A stretch of 64,000 nt of DNA from Cupriavidus basilensis (GCF_008801925.2 NZ_CP062803.1:2728001-2792000), one strand, 5' to 3'. Counted from the stretch's first letter, positions 31,193 through 40,507 are shown. Notes: a model not told the origin generated them from the letters alone. Made by a program: numbers and translations.

Positions 31193-31521
31193 GGCGAGCT
31201 AACCTTGCTCAGCAGCAACTTCATGCCGCCGTGGCTATCCGGTCGCGCGTCGCGCACGACATAAGTCGAGTTGGCGCGAGGGACGAACAACTGATCGCCC
31301 TGAATTGGCTTCGCCGGGAACTGGGAAAGCTGGATCCCGAGGACCGCACTGACCTCGGTCACGCCTGTCGATGCATCCTCGAACATCACTTCCTTGAGGT
31401 AGGCATCGTCGAACACGCCCGTTATCGAGAAAGCCCCGCCGGCGGCCGGCATGTATGTCACCGGCTCACCGAAGGTCTTCATGCTTGGCTCCAGCACCAA
31501 GCCATCCCAGTCGATAGGCAT
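31189..31521 (-). CDS. Head-tail joining protein (lambda gpFII-like)
   Basis: 110 residues starting MPIDWDGLVLEPSMKTFGEPVTYMP, with DQLFVPRANSTYVVRDARPDSHGGMKLLLSKV near the end, as in short head-tail joining proteins. Its ATG shares a base with the capsid stop (TAATG). An upstream open stretch to 31605 lies within the capsid gene. Confidence 0.72.
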   Translation of the reverse strand: MPIDWDGLVLEPSMKTFGEPVTYMPAAGGAFSITGVFDDAYLKEVMFEDASTGVTEVSAVLGIQLSQFPAKPIQGDQLFVPRANSTYVVRDARPDSHGGMKLLLSKVSSP

Positions 31522-32585
31522 TACGACCCCGCGCGGCCGCTCAACAGAACCTCGGGGCGGGTGCACAGGTACAGCGGGTACGAGTACGCCTCCATCTTCC
31601 ACCACATGCGGCGATCGCGATCCACGATCGGCAGCACATATACCGGGGCGCCTGGCTGGTTGATGAATTCAGCCGACTCGCCCGGGGCCAGGACTTCCTG
31701 AAAGATGCCAGGTGCGTTCACCGGGAAGAACTTGACCTTGTCGTCAGCGATCTTGACGGTCGAATTGTCGTCCGAACCGCGGTAGTTCACCCAGGTGATG
31801 CCGTCGAATTCGAACGAGGCAAACGCATCGCCGAATGCATCGTCGCGAATGTCGCGCGCGCCCTCCCAGTTCAGGAAGGTACGGATCACGTCCGGATGGT
31901 TCGAGAAGGAATCGTAAAAGGAGTCACCGCACAGCGCCATAATGCGGGTCGACTGCGTGAAAGCGCCCTGCGCCTTGCGCGCCATCAAACGCTTGATGCC
32001 GTTGATGATCGGGCGCAGGCTGTTTGCGGCGCCGGCGGCCAGGTTGAAGGCGGTTTCTGCGGCTTGCGAGATCTGGAACTCATCGAACCAGTTGTACAGA
32101 ACGGAGCCGTCCTTCGGGTCTAGCACCAGGCCCTGCACCGCAGCGAGTCGCAGATACTCCTTCGTGTACTCGACGCTGGCCAGCAGGCCGGTCGGGCCGG
32201 CCAGCCGACGCGCGACTTCGCGCTCGAGTTGCATCGGCACGGTCACGATCTGGCCCGTCGGGCCTTCCGGGAACTCGCGGATATTCTGGATTTCGTAGGT
32301 GTGGACCGTGTCGTCGTGCATCAGACGCGGCACGTCGAAGTAGCGCATCTTGCGCTTCTCGGTCGTACGTTGCGTGCCTTCGGTGCCGCGCTCGCTGAAG
32401 CCGATGAGCTTCAGCGTGCCGGTACGCTCTTCGACCGAGACCGCAGTGGTGCGGATCGGATTGGGATCGAAGATGTTCAGGCGGCCCAGTGCACCCGGTT
32501 GGTACGGGTTGCGCTGCACGCCTTGCGTCAGGGTCAGTGCGCTGAAGGCGTCGCTGTTGAAGATGTCAATGATTTCGCCAGCCAT
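31521..32585 (-). CDS. Major capsid protein E
   Basis: 354-residue capsid subunit of the lambda gpE family. DAFSALTLTQGVQRNPYQPGALG near the start and FDVPRLMHDDTVHTYEIQNIREFPEG are family features, and the C-terminus has YVLPIVDRDRRMWWKMEAYSYPLYLCTRPEVLL. Two hairpins upstream (32613-32670) separate it from the decoration gene. Confidence 0.92.
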   Translation of the reverse strand: MAGEIIDIFNSDAFSALTLTQGVQRNPYQPGALGRLNIFDPNPIRTTAVSVEERTGTLKLIGFSERGTEGTQRTTEKRKMRYFDVPRLMHDDTVHTYEIQNIREFPEGPTGQIVTVPMQLEREVARRLAGPTGLLASVEYTKEYLRLAAVQGLVLDPKDGSVLYNWFDEFQISQAAETAFNLAAGAANSLRPIINGIKRLMARKAQGAFTQSTRIMALCGDSFYDSFSNHPDVIRTFLNWEGARDIRDDAFGDAFASFEFDGITWVNYRGSDDNSTVKIADDKVKFFPVNAPGIFQEVLAPGESAEFINQPGAPVYVLPIVDRDRRMWWKMEAYSYPLYLCTRPEVLLSGRAGS

Positions 32586-32602
32586 GGCTTGTTCCTTTTT
32601 GG

Positions 32603-32670
32603 AAAAAGAAAAGCCGCCTCGCTGGCGGCCTATTGAATTGCGGAAACGAAAAAGCCGCCCGTGGGCGGCT
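32603..32670 (-). terminator. Two tandem hairpins between decoration and capsid genes
   Basis: Hairpin GCCGCC-AGCGA-GGCGGC (32613-32629) and hairpin AGCCGCCC-AC-GGGCGGCT (32653-32670), each followed by a T-rich run on the minus strand. Since the capsid gene lies downstream, they may be partial terminators or RNA stabilisers rather than true ends. Confidence 0.5.
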
Positions 32671-32692
32671 TGCTGGTCAGATCAATTGCGTG

Positions 32693-33625
32693 TTACCGCG
32701 GCTGGATGCCGAGGGCCTTCAATTGCGCGGTGGCGGTGGCGATCGCGGCGGCACTCATGCCGGTCGGCCAGACCAGTTCAGAGGCGTTCACCTCGCACTG
32801 ACGGACGACGACGGCGCAGGGCTTGTCGACGGTGGTGACGTCCTTGGTGGCAAACAGAATGCCGCTGGGAACCTGCGAACCGTCCACGTTGGCCGGGTCG
32901 AAGGGCTTGTACTTGCCAGACCCAGCCGCGACCGTGACCGCGAAGCTGTCTCCCGGGACGAACGCCGTGCCACCGGCCGTGATCGTGAACGACAGGCCGC
33001 CCGCCTTGAAGGCGACGCCGGTCGTACCGTGGCCAACTTCCGCGCCCGTTGGATCTGACACGATGAAGTGCGTCGCGTCATCGAACTCGACAGCGTAGAC
33101 ACCGGCCTTGGCCGCGTAGCCAGCGGCGGTCAGCGAGCCCAGAGTCCCATTACCGGTATTGGATCCGCCGGCGGCCGAAGTAATGCCGGGATTTCCGGGC
33201 GCAGCAGTAGCCGTCACCGTGAAGGTGTCGCCAGCCACGAAGGCGGTGCCGCCGGCTGCGATGGTGAAGCCGATGCCGAGAGCGCTGAATGCCACGCCGG
33301 TCGAACCGGTTGCGGTCTGGCCATCCGGCGCGGTGACCGTAAAGGCCGTCGCAGCGGTGAACAGGATGCTATAGGAGCCGATCGCAGTTGCTGGCGCAGC
33401 CTGCGTCGTGATCGCGCCGAACGTGCCATTGCCAGTGTTTGCGCCAAGCGCTGCAGCGGCTGCGGTCAGCGCCGACGTGACGGTGCCGAGCACGGTGCCG
33501 GCCAATACCTTGACGCCACCGGTCAGCGTGCCTTGATCGATGGACTGATGGCCGTTGGCCAGCGAGACGATAAAGCCGCCGTTGTGGAGTGTCTCCTGAA
33601 ACGGCGTGTAAGTGGGGTTACCCAT
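32693..33625 (-). CDS. Head decoration protein D-like with two inserted repeat domains
   Basis: 310 residues, roughly three times lambda gpD. The N-terminal part (HNGGFIVSLANGHQSIDQGTLTGGVKVLAGTVLG) and the C-terminal part (YKPFDPANVDGSQVPSGILF through CEVNASELVWPTGM) are the decoration fold. Between them lie two tandem copies of an about 80-residue beta-rich module, each with NTGNGT, STGVAF/TTGVAF and GGTAFV-GD-F-VT. It would stabilise or adorn the capsid surface. Confidence 0.82.
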   Translation of the reverse strand: MGNPTYTPFQETLHNGGFIVSLANGHQSIDQGTLTGGVKVLAGTVLGTVTSALTAAAAALGANTGNGTFGAITTQAAPATAIGSYSILFTAATAFTVTAPDGQTATGSTGVAFSALGIGFTIAAGGTAFVAGDTFTVTATAAPGNPGITSAAGGSNTGNGTLGSLTAAGYAAKAGVYAVEFDDATHFIVSDPTGAEVGHGTTGVAFKAGGLSFTITAGGTAFVPGDSFAVTVAAGSGKYKPFDPANVDGSQVPSGILFATKDVTTVDKPCAVVVRQCEVNASELVWPTGMSAAAIATATAQLKALGIQPR

Positions 33626-33652
33626 GGTTCAGTTCCTTTGGGGCAGAAGTGG

Positions 33653-34273
33653 TTAGCGGCGGCTCGACGGGTTGGCGGCCTTAAGGTTCGCGTCCCAGCG
33701 AGCCGCCAACGCTTGCTGAGGAGACGGCTTGGCACCTCCATCGGCGCCAAGGATCGGGTTCCGCGATGCTCGGTTGACGTGCGCTGCCGATGCGGGAGCC
33801 GGCGCGCCCTCGAGCGTCGCGATCGCTTCAGCGCGTGTCATCCGTGTCTTGAACGCAAGGTTCGCCGCGAGCATGGGATTGCGAGCGGCAGCTTTGGAAG
33901 CGAAGATTGCAGCGCAACGCGCTTGCTCACGCAGCCGGGCGCGAGCTACAGCGCTCTTTCCGCGCATTTCTTCATCGTCGTCTTCGGCGTCCGGATCGGT
34001 GTCGTCATCGTTCTCGCCACGTGCCCGCGCCTCTTCTTCCTTCTTGCGCTCTTCCTCGGCCTTCGCCTCTTCGTCTTTGCGCTCTTGTTCGGCTTTGCGG
34101 GCCTCCTCTTCTTCCTTGTCCTTGTCTTCCATGCGCTTGGCATAGTCATCGTCCGACTCGCCGTCGCACTGTTTGCGCTCGTCGTCTTCACTTTCTGCGC
34201 GAGCAGCGCGGGAGGAAATGCCGACGAGATGGGCGAACGAGAGCCCGCGCGCCGCGAGGGTGCGAATACTCAT
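33653..34273 (-). CDS. Charged coiled-coil protein, possible scaffold
   Basis: 206 residues. Residues 30-110 are almost wholly Glu, Asp, Lys and Arg (EEEEARKAEQERKDEEAKAEEERKKEEEARA), a long charged helix, and the rest is Ala-rich. It lies between the capsid protease and the decoration gene, the place of the lambda Nu3 scaffold, though there the scaffold is nested within the protease gene. A scaffolding role is inference from position and composition. Confidence 0.6.
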   Translation of the reverse strand: MSIRTLAARGLSFAHLVGISSRAARAESEDDERKQCDGESDDDYAKRMEDKDKEEEEARKAEQERKDEEAKAEEERKKEEEARARGENDDDTDPDAEDDDEEMRGKSAVARARLREQARCAAIFASKAAARNPMLAANLAFKTRMTRAEAIATLEGAPAPASAAHVNRASRNPILGADGGAKPSPQQALAARWDANLKAANPSSRR

Positions 34274-34299
34274 ATTTGGAACCTCTTGGGTGGGGAGTG

Positions 34300-35178
34300 T
34301 CAGCCCAGCTCGACGAGCAGGGACTCGAATGCTTCGTCCGGCGCCATCACGGCGTCGGCAAAGCCGATCTCGACGCCAGCGGCACCGAGAAACGTTGTGG
34401 CCTGCGTCTTTCGAACGATTTCGATAGGCAGATTTCTGTTGCGGGCGACGGTAGCAACGAAGAGTTCACCCATTTCGTCCACGTCGGCCTGGAATCGCTC
34501 CAGCGCCTCCTTGGAAAGCGGGCTAAATTGATTCCCGTCTGCCTTGCGATCGCCGTATTTGATGATTGTCACGGCAATACCGGCCTTGTCGATCGCCTTA
34601 CTTTGGTCTATGTGCATACAAATCACGCCTACTGAACCCGTGCCACCAGTGCGGGGAACCGTGATCTGCTCGCACGCGCTGGCCAGGGCGTACGCCGCGC
34701 TATATGCGCATTCACTCAGGATTGCCAGCGTCGGCTTGACACTCCGCGAGTTGTAAATCAGGTCGGCCAGGTCAAAGCAGCCGGCCACCTCGCCGCCAGG
34801 CGAATCCACCGACAGGACAATGGCCTTGACCTGGTCATCATTCAGAGCCGCAAGGAAGTTGTAGCGGATTGCGTTATATCCGAGCATCCCCGAATATGGC
34901 CGCAGATTACTGCTCTTTTGGACCAGTGTCCCAGAGACGTCGATGATTGCGACACCTTGACTCAGATCGTAGGGCGTTTCCTCATAGGACTCAGTCGGAC
35001 CATCATCCCAATCGTCATATGCCATCGGCTTGACGATAACCGGCGCGTCGCCGGCAAACGAGACATCACCGATGCCGAATCGGCTTGCGAGCGCCTTCGC
35101 AATCACCTGCCCCTTCGATGGGTGGATCGCCAACGGAACATCGAAGATCCGCGCTGCTGCAAATGGATAGCTTTTCAT
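34300..35178 (-). CDS. Capsid maturation protease, S49 family (lambda gpC-like)
   Basis: 292-residue ClpP/SppA-fold serine protease that would trim head proteins during maturation. VDSPGGEVAGC near residue 120 shapes the oxyanion hole, SECAYSAAYALASACEQI near 155 carries the catalytic Ser, and GTGSVGVI follows. ATG 35178 (MKSYPFAAARIFDVPLAI) overlaps the portal stop by 4 bp and is preferred to the longer 35226 start. Confidence 0.88.
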   Translation of the reverse strand: MKSYPFAAARIFDVPLAIHPSKGQVIAKALASRFGIGDVSFAGDAPVIVKPMAYDDWDDGPTESYEETPYDLSQGVAIIDVSGTLVQKSSNLRPYSGMLGYNAIRYNFLAALNDDQVKAIVLSVDSPGGEVAGCFDLADLIYNSRSVKPTLAILSECAYSAAYALASACEQITVPRTGGTGSVGVICMHIDQSKAIDKAGIAVTIIKYGDRKADGNQFSPLSKEALERFQADVDEMGELFVATVARNRNLPIEIVRKTQATTFLGAAGVEIGFADAVMAPDEAFESLLVELG

Positions 35179-36836
35179 TCTGCTTGTGGCTCCCCGGCAG
35201 CTTCCGTTGCGGCCTCTCCAAACCATTTCGGCGGAGGCAGGCCAAGTCGTTTGAACTCAGCGACTTCGATCGAGCGCTGGTGCAAAACTTCTTCCCAATC
35301 GAGGCCTTGCTCTGCGCACTCGCGCTTAAGTGTCGACAGACCACCATCAAGACCAAGGATCGCGCCTTGCTTCTCCTTGACAGGATCAACCCAGCCGCGC
35401 GCTACGCCAAGCCAATCACAGCGCGCGTATGCCGTTGCTGCTTCGACAAAATCCGGCGCATTGCGTGGGAGTACTTCGTCAAGATCACCGCGCTCCATCA
35501 CTTCCTGAAGCCAGGTCGCATACATGGGCGTCGCGGTTCCGACCTTGAACTCTGTGTTCCGCCTGGATAGCGTCTTCCAGCTCTCGAGCAATGCAGCGCG
35601 AGCGCTTGAGTAGTTAGTCTTCGACCAGTCCTGAGTGATTTGTTCCGCGGATACACCCAATGCGGCCGCTATCGATCGGAGCATTTCGTGCGCAAAGTCC
35701 GAAAAACCGTCATGCGGATGCGCAGCGGCTACCTGCTTGATCTCTTCGCCGGGCGCCAGGGTCGGCACGCGAACATTGTTCAGCATCGCCGGCCGTTCTT
35801 TCGACCAATCCGCACGCAGGTCCTGGTAGAAACCCAGCTCTTCGCCGTCGCTGTCCATCGCCGATTCGATCATCTTGGGATCAAACGGGCTCGTCACATA
35901 CGTGCCGAAGATCGTCGCGACGGTGGCAGCCTGCAGTTCGACGCCGTAATAGCGCGCCAGCATCTTGGCGTGCTTCAGAACCGGTGTGAAGACGCCGATC
36001 CCGCGGTGCTGGCCGGCGCGGTCGCGCTCGAAGTCGTGGATCACGCGGCGCCAGCCGTCCGGATCTTCGCGCTCGATGCGCTCCCATACCATCGACTCGA
36101 CGGCGTTGTACCAGTCGTTCTGCTCGGCCTTGCGGATGTGATAAGCAATCGGCACGCCGTCATCGTCAATCTCCACGCCGCCGCGCAGGCTCCGCGTATC
36201 CATCATCTGGTACGGGTTCGACAGGCGGTCAGGATCGACAAGCAGGAACGCCGTCGCATACTTCGCCGCACCGCGGCCGATGCGCTCGGGCTTCCAGTAC
36301 GAGACGACCAAGCTATCGCCATCGACCAGCTTGTGCCTCAGACCAAGGCGAAGCATTTGCGATATTGTCAACTCTCGCGTGACGTCGTTGTAATGGCCAA
36401 GGTCTTCCGAATAGCCACGCCAAAGCGCCTCGACAGAGCGGCGAAACTCGTCCGCCCACGTCGCATCGAACCCTTTCGAGAGCATGGAAAGGGCAAGATA
36501 GTCGGGGTTCGCCGACAACCGTAGGTGTGCTCCGACCGTGTTATCGAGAATCCGCGTGACACCACCCGACGCCCAGCCGTCGTTACGCGCCAGATCCCTG
36601 TGACGCGCGACCATCTGGTCGCGGTGCAGGTTGATTTCCGAGTCCGGCGAGCGAATCCAGGGCTGCCAGTTACCCATCTCGGGCGTCTGATAGCTCGACG
36701 CTTCATAGGGAAACGCATTCGAGTATGGCGGCACGGAGAGCACCGTACCACCCAGCCCAGTATCAGCGCGCGCACGACCGCCGGCGGGCAAATCCCCGAA
36801 TGGCTTGCCGTTAGCGTCGACGATAAGTGAGGGCAT
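35175..36836 (-). CDS. Portal protein (lambda gpB family)
   Basis: 553 residues forming the dodecameric DNA entry channel of the head. Family features include RHRDLARNDGWASGGVTRILDNTVGAHLRL near residue 75, DPDRLSNPYQMMDTRSLRGGVEID near 205 and the C-terminal DWLGVARGWVDPVKEKQGAILGLDGGLSTLKRECAEQG. It overlaps the gpW-like gene and the protease gene by a few bases. Confidence 0.92.
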   Translation of the reverse strand: MPSLIVDANGKPFGDLPAGGRARADTGLGGTVLSVPPYSNAFPYEASSYQTPEMGNWQPWIRSPDSEINLHRDQMVARHRDLARNDGWASGGVTRILDNTVGAHLRLSANPDYLALSMLSKGFDATWADEFRRSVEALWRGYSEDLGHYNDVTRELTISQMLRLGLRHKLVDGDSLVVSYWKPERIGRGAAKYATAFLLVDPDRLSNPYQMMDTRSLRGGVEIDDDGVPIAYHIRKAEQNDWYNAVESMVWERIEREDPDGWRRVIHDFERDRAGQHRGIGVFTPVLKHAKMLARYYGVELQAATVATIFGTYVTSPFDPKMIESAMDSDGEELGFYQDLRADWSKERPAMLNNVRVPTLAPGEEIKQVAAAHPHDGFSDFAHEMLRSIAAALGVSAEQITQDWSKTNYSSARAALLESWKTLSRRNTEFKVGTATPMYATWLQEVMERGDLDEVLPRNAPDFVEAATAYARCDWLGVARGWVDPVKEKQGAILGLDGGLSTLKRECAEQGLDWEEVLHQRSIEVAEFKRLGLPPPKWFGEAATEAAGEPQAE

Positions 36837-37081
36837 CAGAACAAGATCCTTCGTGCGCGCGGATAGTGGCAGATGATGCCGAGTGCCTTCTGCAGCATCA
36901 GAATGCTGCGTTGAATCTGTGCGATGTCGCTCTGCTGATATGTGACCGATTTCGCGCCATCGCCCTGGTTGTAGGTGGCAGTCACAATCTTCGCGCCTGC
37001 CGACAGATCAAAGTACGCCGCTTGCAGCGCAGCCAACCTCGACTGCAAGTCGGTGGTGCTCATTCCATCCGTGATTGCCAT
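36836..37081 (-). CDS. gpW-like head-tail joining protein
   Basis: 81 residues. Short helical protein with LQSRLAALQAAYFDLSAGAKIVTATYNQGDGAKSVTYQQSDIAQIQRSILMLQ, the gpW pattern. It would plug the portal before tail attachment. It lies between large terminase and portal, as in lambda. Confidence 0.85.
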   Translation of the reverse strand: MAITDGMSTTDLQSRLAALQAAYFDLSAGAKIVTATYNQGDGAKSVTYQQSDIAQIQRSILMLQKALGIICHYPRARRILF

Positions 37082-37088
37082 TCCATTC

Positions 37089-39251
37089 CTATGCGAGGCG
37101 ACTCGTCACTTTCTTCTTGACCGGCTTTCCGGCAGACGGGGGCGCCGCAGCTGTCCCCGGAGGAGCGGCGGCCCCGGATACCGGCGCGGGCGTCCAGACG
37201 CCCTGGACCGCGTCGAACTGGAGCGGAACCGCTACCAAGTCGGCACGCCGGTTCAACTTCAGTCCTAGATGCGTCAGCCCACATAAGGCGGCATAGGCAT
37301 ACACGCGGCAATCCAGTGCCTCGTTCGCCCGACCTGAAGGCAACTCCCAAACCCTGAACTTCTGCCCGTTGACCACCTTGACGACGGAGCGCTCTGACGT
37401 CAGCTGCTCGAAGTAGCCAAGGTCGCGGTCATTCGGGAAGTGCATGAACCCCGGGCCCGGTTCCTCGACATGCAGCCGGTTTCTAACCGTGTCCTTCGCG
37501 GCATTGACGCCGAGGATCACGGGCCGGAACGATGCCTTCGTCTTCCGTGTCGGCCGCTTCACCGGCCATACGGGATTCCGCTTGCCATTTACCGCAGACT
37601 CACCCTTGATTGCCCAAATCTTCCGACCAAGCCTCGCCTTCGAAAAGTCATAGACCTTCTGCGTGTGGCTACCACCCGAGTCAATGCAAACAGCCATCGC
37701 CTCGAACGGGCGACCATCTGCGCGATGCCAAATTCGGTTCAGAAGCGCATCTAGCCGGTCCCAAGGGTCAGGCGTTTCCATATCGCCCTCGATCACCTCG
37801 TAGGCAATCGACCAACTCTCCTCGTTCCGGCCCCAGCCAACCACCTCGACCTCGAAACGGTAGTCCTGCGTGTCGACGCCGACCGTGATAACCGCGACAC
37901 CATCCGGCACTTCCGCAGCCCAGCGCTCGCCGCGCGCAAGAAGCGCTTCCAGGCGGAGTGCCTTGCCAGAGTGCGGGCGGTACGGCAGACCCGCCTGCGT
38001 GTTCCACCAGGTCTGCTTCTTGTCTTCGTCGCCTTGGGCAGCCAGCCATTTCGCGGCGATGTCTGACGGCTTGTCCTTTTGCCAGGGGCTGAACAGTTTG
38101 CTCGCCTGGAACCCTGCGTGTTCGTTGTCAACGCGCCACGTCCCGCAGTCGGGGCATTTGGCGCGGTACACGGCGTATCGGTCGCTCGACCACCAATCCC
38201 ACACATGGGCCAATGCAGCCTCAGTCGAAGCGCCGCGCTCGTCTTCCGGACCACGCCACGCACGCTCGTACGCATCGAGCGGCACATGCCGGCTGCCGCA
38301 GCACTCGAACGGTCGCGTCTGGTGCCAGCGCGCGGTCTTCAGCGCGCGCAGCCGATCACCTTCCGACCAGATCTCGCCACAGCTCTCGCACGCAATGCGC
38401 GCCGTCTTCGGATAGTGCTCCAGCACCGTCCCGCTCTCGTCGCGGCGCTTGTCCCAATCGACATGCTTGAAGAAGTCCGGGAACATCCGGTGGCCGCAAT
38501 GCGGGCACTCCACAGACGCTCGTCGCTGGTCGGAATCCTTATAGCTAGCCTCGATCCGGCTCTCATCCTCGACCGTCGGCGAGCAGGCTCGCACCGACAG
38601 CCAGTTGACGCCGAATGTCGCGGTACGCTCCTCGGCCAGCGCGATCGGCTCACCCTCCCGTGTCACCGGATACTTATCAACCTCGTCCGCGAGAATGACC
38701 CGGACTGGCCGCCGCGCGAGGTTGTCCGGGCTGCCAGCACCAGCCAGCGCGATGAACCCGCCCGGGAATGCCTTGAACAGCAGCGTCTCATCCGCGTTGC
38801 GGGTCTTGCTCGTTCCGACCAGGTCACGCAGCACCGGCGTCACCCGAATCATCGGGCTAATGCGCTCCTTGCTGAACTGCTCGGCCGCCGCCTCCTTAGG
38901 CTGAAGGAGCAGGATCGGACAAGGGTCCAGATGCGCGAAGTAGCCGAAGACGTTCTCCAGGAACGCCGTCTTCAGCAACTGCGTGCTCACCATCGTCGTG
39001 ATGACATGCACGCCCGGTTCCGTGACAGCCAGCATGGGGCCGCGGGCGATCTCCACTGTCGCCGTCGACCAGTTGCCAGACGTGCTGCCAGCCTCCTTCG
39101 CCAGCTTGCGGTACTTGTCCGACCATGCCGGCACGCTGATGCGCGGCGGAGGGGTCCATGCCCGCCGGCAGGCCAGCCGCAGCCGATCAGCCTTCTCGCT
39201 CGGTGAAGTTGGCCTCCGGCTCACCGAGGTCGGTGATTTGCTTGTGGACAT
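37089..39251 (-). CDS. Terminase large subunit (GpA family)
   Basis: 720-residue packaging ATPase and nuclease. The ATPase part has TTMVSTQLLKTAFLENV in place of a standard Walker A and the Walker B VRVILADEVDKYP near residue 190. Zinc-binding pairs CPHCGH and CESCGE follow near 250-300. The nuclease domain begins AVITVGVDTQDYRFEVEVVGWG near 460. A GpA terminase implies cos-type packaging by analogy with lambda. Its 5' end overlaps the small subunit gene by 65 bp. Confidence 0.92.
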   Translation of the reverse strand: MSTSKSPTSVSRRPTSPSEKADRLRLACRRAWTPPPRISVPAWSDKYRKLAKEAGSTSGNWSTATVEIARGPMLAVTEPGVHVITTMVSTQLLKTAFLENVFGYFAHLDPCPILLLQPKEAAAEQFSKERISPMIRVTPVLRDLVGTSKTRNADETLLFKAFPGGFIALAGAGSPDNLARRPVRVILADEVDKYPVTREGEPIALAEERTATFGVNWLSVRACSPTVEDESRIEASYKDSDQRRASVECPHCGHRMFPDFFKHVDWDKRRDESGTVLEHYPKTARIACESCGEIWSEGDRLRALKTARWHQTRPFECCGSRHVPLDAYERAWRGPEDERGASTEAALAHVWDWWSSDRYAVYRAKCPDCGTWRVDNEHAGFQASKLFSPWQKDKPSDIAAKWLAAQGDEDKKQTWWNTQAGLPYRPHSGKALRLEALLARGERWAAEVPDGVAVITVGVDTQDYRFEVEVVGWGRNEESWSIAYEVIEGDMETPDPWDRLDALLNRIWHRADGRPFEAMAVCIDSGGSHTQKVYDFSKARLGRKIWAIKGESAVNGKRNPVWPVKRPTRKTKASFRPVILGVNAAKDTVRNRLHVEEPGPGFMHFPNDRDLGYFEQLTSERSVVKVVNGQKFRVWELPSGRANEALDCRVYAYAALCGLTHLGLKLNRRADLVAVPLQFDAVQGVWTPAPVSGAAAPPGTAAAPPSAGKPVKKKVTSRLA

Positions 39252-39804
39252 ACGCGGTGAGGGCCTCGGTAACCTTATCTGCTTCGAGACCGAGGTCAGC
39301 GGCCAAGAGCGGGCCTACCCGCGTCGGCCAGTTCAGCCATGCATCACGCTGCGCACGGAACTCCTCAAAAAGGATGGCTTGCGCGGTGTCGAATTCGACA
39401 AGCGCCCCAGATTTCTGCTCGTACTCGAGCTGGCGCAGCAACGCCAGGTATGTTTCTTTCTTCTCGAGCGCCTCGGCGTAGGTCATCTTGACCGCGCCAG
39501 AATCGGCAAGCCGCTTCGCTGCGTCCTGCAGGCTCTCACCGTCAGAAATCACCGGCTCGCTGCGAACTGGCTGCGAACTGCGAACCGGGTGCGAACTGTT
39601 CGCACTGGGGTTCGCAGGGTTCGCACCCTTCGCATTCGCTTCGCGCCAGGCCGTTCCGACCAGCGCAGGATCAAGCGAGCCATCCTCAAAAGCCTTGAGC
39701 CTGTTGGCTTTCAGAGCTTTTCGGACTAGCGTGTCAGAGCAGCCGTCTCGCCGCGCGAACTCGCGGAGGGAAATGCCAGCGGGCAAGGTGCGAACCCCTT
39801 TCAA
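39187..39804 (-). CDS. Terminase small subunit (Nu1-like)
   Basis: 205 residues. An N-terminal helix-turn-helix (ISLREFARRDGCSDTLVRKALKANRL) would recognise packaging DNA, and a helical second half (KMTYAEALEKKETYLALLRQLEYEQKSGALVEFDTAQAILFEEFRAQRDAWLNWPTRV) is typical of Nu1-like subunits. The linker (residues 55-85) is coded by DNA with seven TGCGAAC sites, see the repeat at 39561-39625. Confidence 0.85.
   Translation of the reverse strand: MKGVRTLPAGISLREFARRDGCSDTLVRKALKANRLKAFEDGSLDPALVGTAWREANAKGANPANPSANSSHPVRSSQPVRSEPVISDGESLQDAAKRLADSGAVKMTYAEALEKKETYLALLRQLEYEQKSGALVEFDTAQAILFEEFRAQRDAWLNWPTRVGPLLAADLGLEADKVTEALTAYVHKQITDLGEPEANFTEREG
39561..39625. repeat. Cluster of TGCGAAC sites in inverted arrangement
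   Basis: TGCGAAC occurs at 39561, 39572, 39579 and 39590, then its inverse GTTCGCA at 39598, 39610 and 39619; one more direct copy is at 39789. Spacings (11, 7, 11, then 12, 9) are not multiples of three, so the pattern is not explained by a repeated peptide. It may be the packaging site bound by the small terminase. Confidence 0.75.
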
Positions 39805-39882
39805 GATTCATAGCTGGGGGGAAGTCGCGGTGCGCAATTGCCCCCGCCGTATTAAGGAGGGGGAAGGACCCGTGCGCTTTCG

Positions 39883-40506
39883 TCACTTCCTCGCATTGGC
39901 GAGGGCGCGCGCCAGGGTCGCGCCTAGCTCCCGACGGAACGAGCTCGCAACCACCTTGCGGGCAAGGTCCACGTAACCAAGGCGCTGATGCACCTGGTGC
40001 GCGTCTTGGAACTTGACCAATAGCTTCAGCCCGGCGCTCTTGCCGCGGACCGCCTTCGTTCTCTGCCACACACCATCGACCTCTCCTGCCTTGGTCTTGA
40101 CTTTGCCGACAAAGACATTCTTCTTTGCCGCCAGGCGCTTGACGGTAGTGCGTGGCAGGTTGCCGTATTGGTTCACCTTCTGCCCCACAGGCTTGATCAA
40201 TGCGCGGGCATTGAGCTTGTTGCTGCCCCCCTTCTCGTACGGCTCAAGGTAGGCGGCAGCGATGTCCTTGACGTACACCGTTGCAGTCAAGCTGCTCTTG
40301 GTGGCCAACTTCACACCGACGGAGTTCAAGGTGAATGGTGTTGGCTTGTCCAGCACCTTCGCCATGTTCGCCCGCTCTGCAGCCTGAACCTGCTTCGCCA
40401 CCACGTTCAGCGCCTGGGCCGTAGCGAACGGCACCTGCTTACGCGCGAAGTTGTCGAGGCTGCGCTGCAGCGCCTTGACATCGAAGCGGACAGAGATGTT
40501 GATCAC
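39883..40506 (-). CDS. Minor tail protein Z-like (tail completion)
   Basis: 207 residues. FDVKALQRSLDNFARKQVPFATAQALNVVAKQVQAAERANM at the start and YGNLPR later resemble the lambda gpZ family of tail completion proteins; a basic Lys/Arg-rich middle follows. It lies upstream of the terminase genes rather than with the tail genes, which is unusual. Assignment is tentative. Confidence 0.6.
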   Translation of the reverse strand: MINISVRFDVKALQRSLDNFARKQVPFATAQALNVVAKQVQAAERANMAKVLDKPTPFTLNSVGVKLATKSSLTATVYVKDIAAAYLEPYEKGGSNKLNARALIKPVGQKVNQYGNLPRTTVKRLAAKKNVFVGKVKTKAGEVDGVWQRTKAVRGKSAGLKLLVKFQDAHQVHQRLGYVDLARKVVASSFRRELGATLARALANARK

Positions 40507-40507
40507 G

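Noticed and set aside
33068..34531. 487-codon plus-strand frame with hydrophobic stretch
   Set aside because: Antisense of the Glu/Lys-rich scaffold-like gene, whose GAG/AAG codons read as Leu/Phe on the other strand.
39561..39640. Possible CRISPR-like repeat array
   Set aside because: The repeats are 7 bp, lie in both orientations inside a coding gene and have no regular spacers. No CRISPR array or cas gene was seen in the window.
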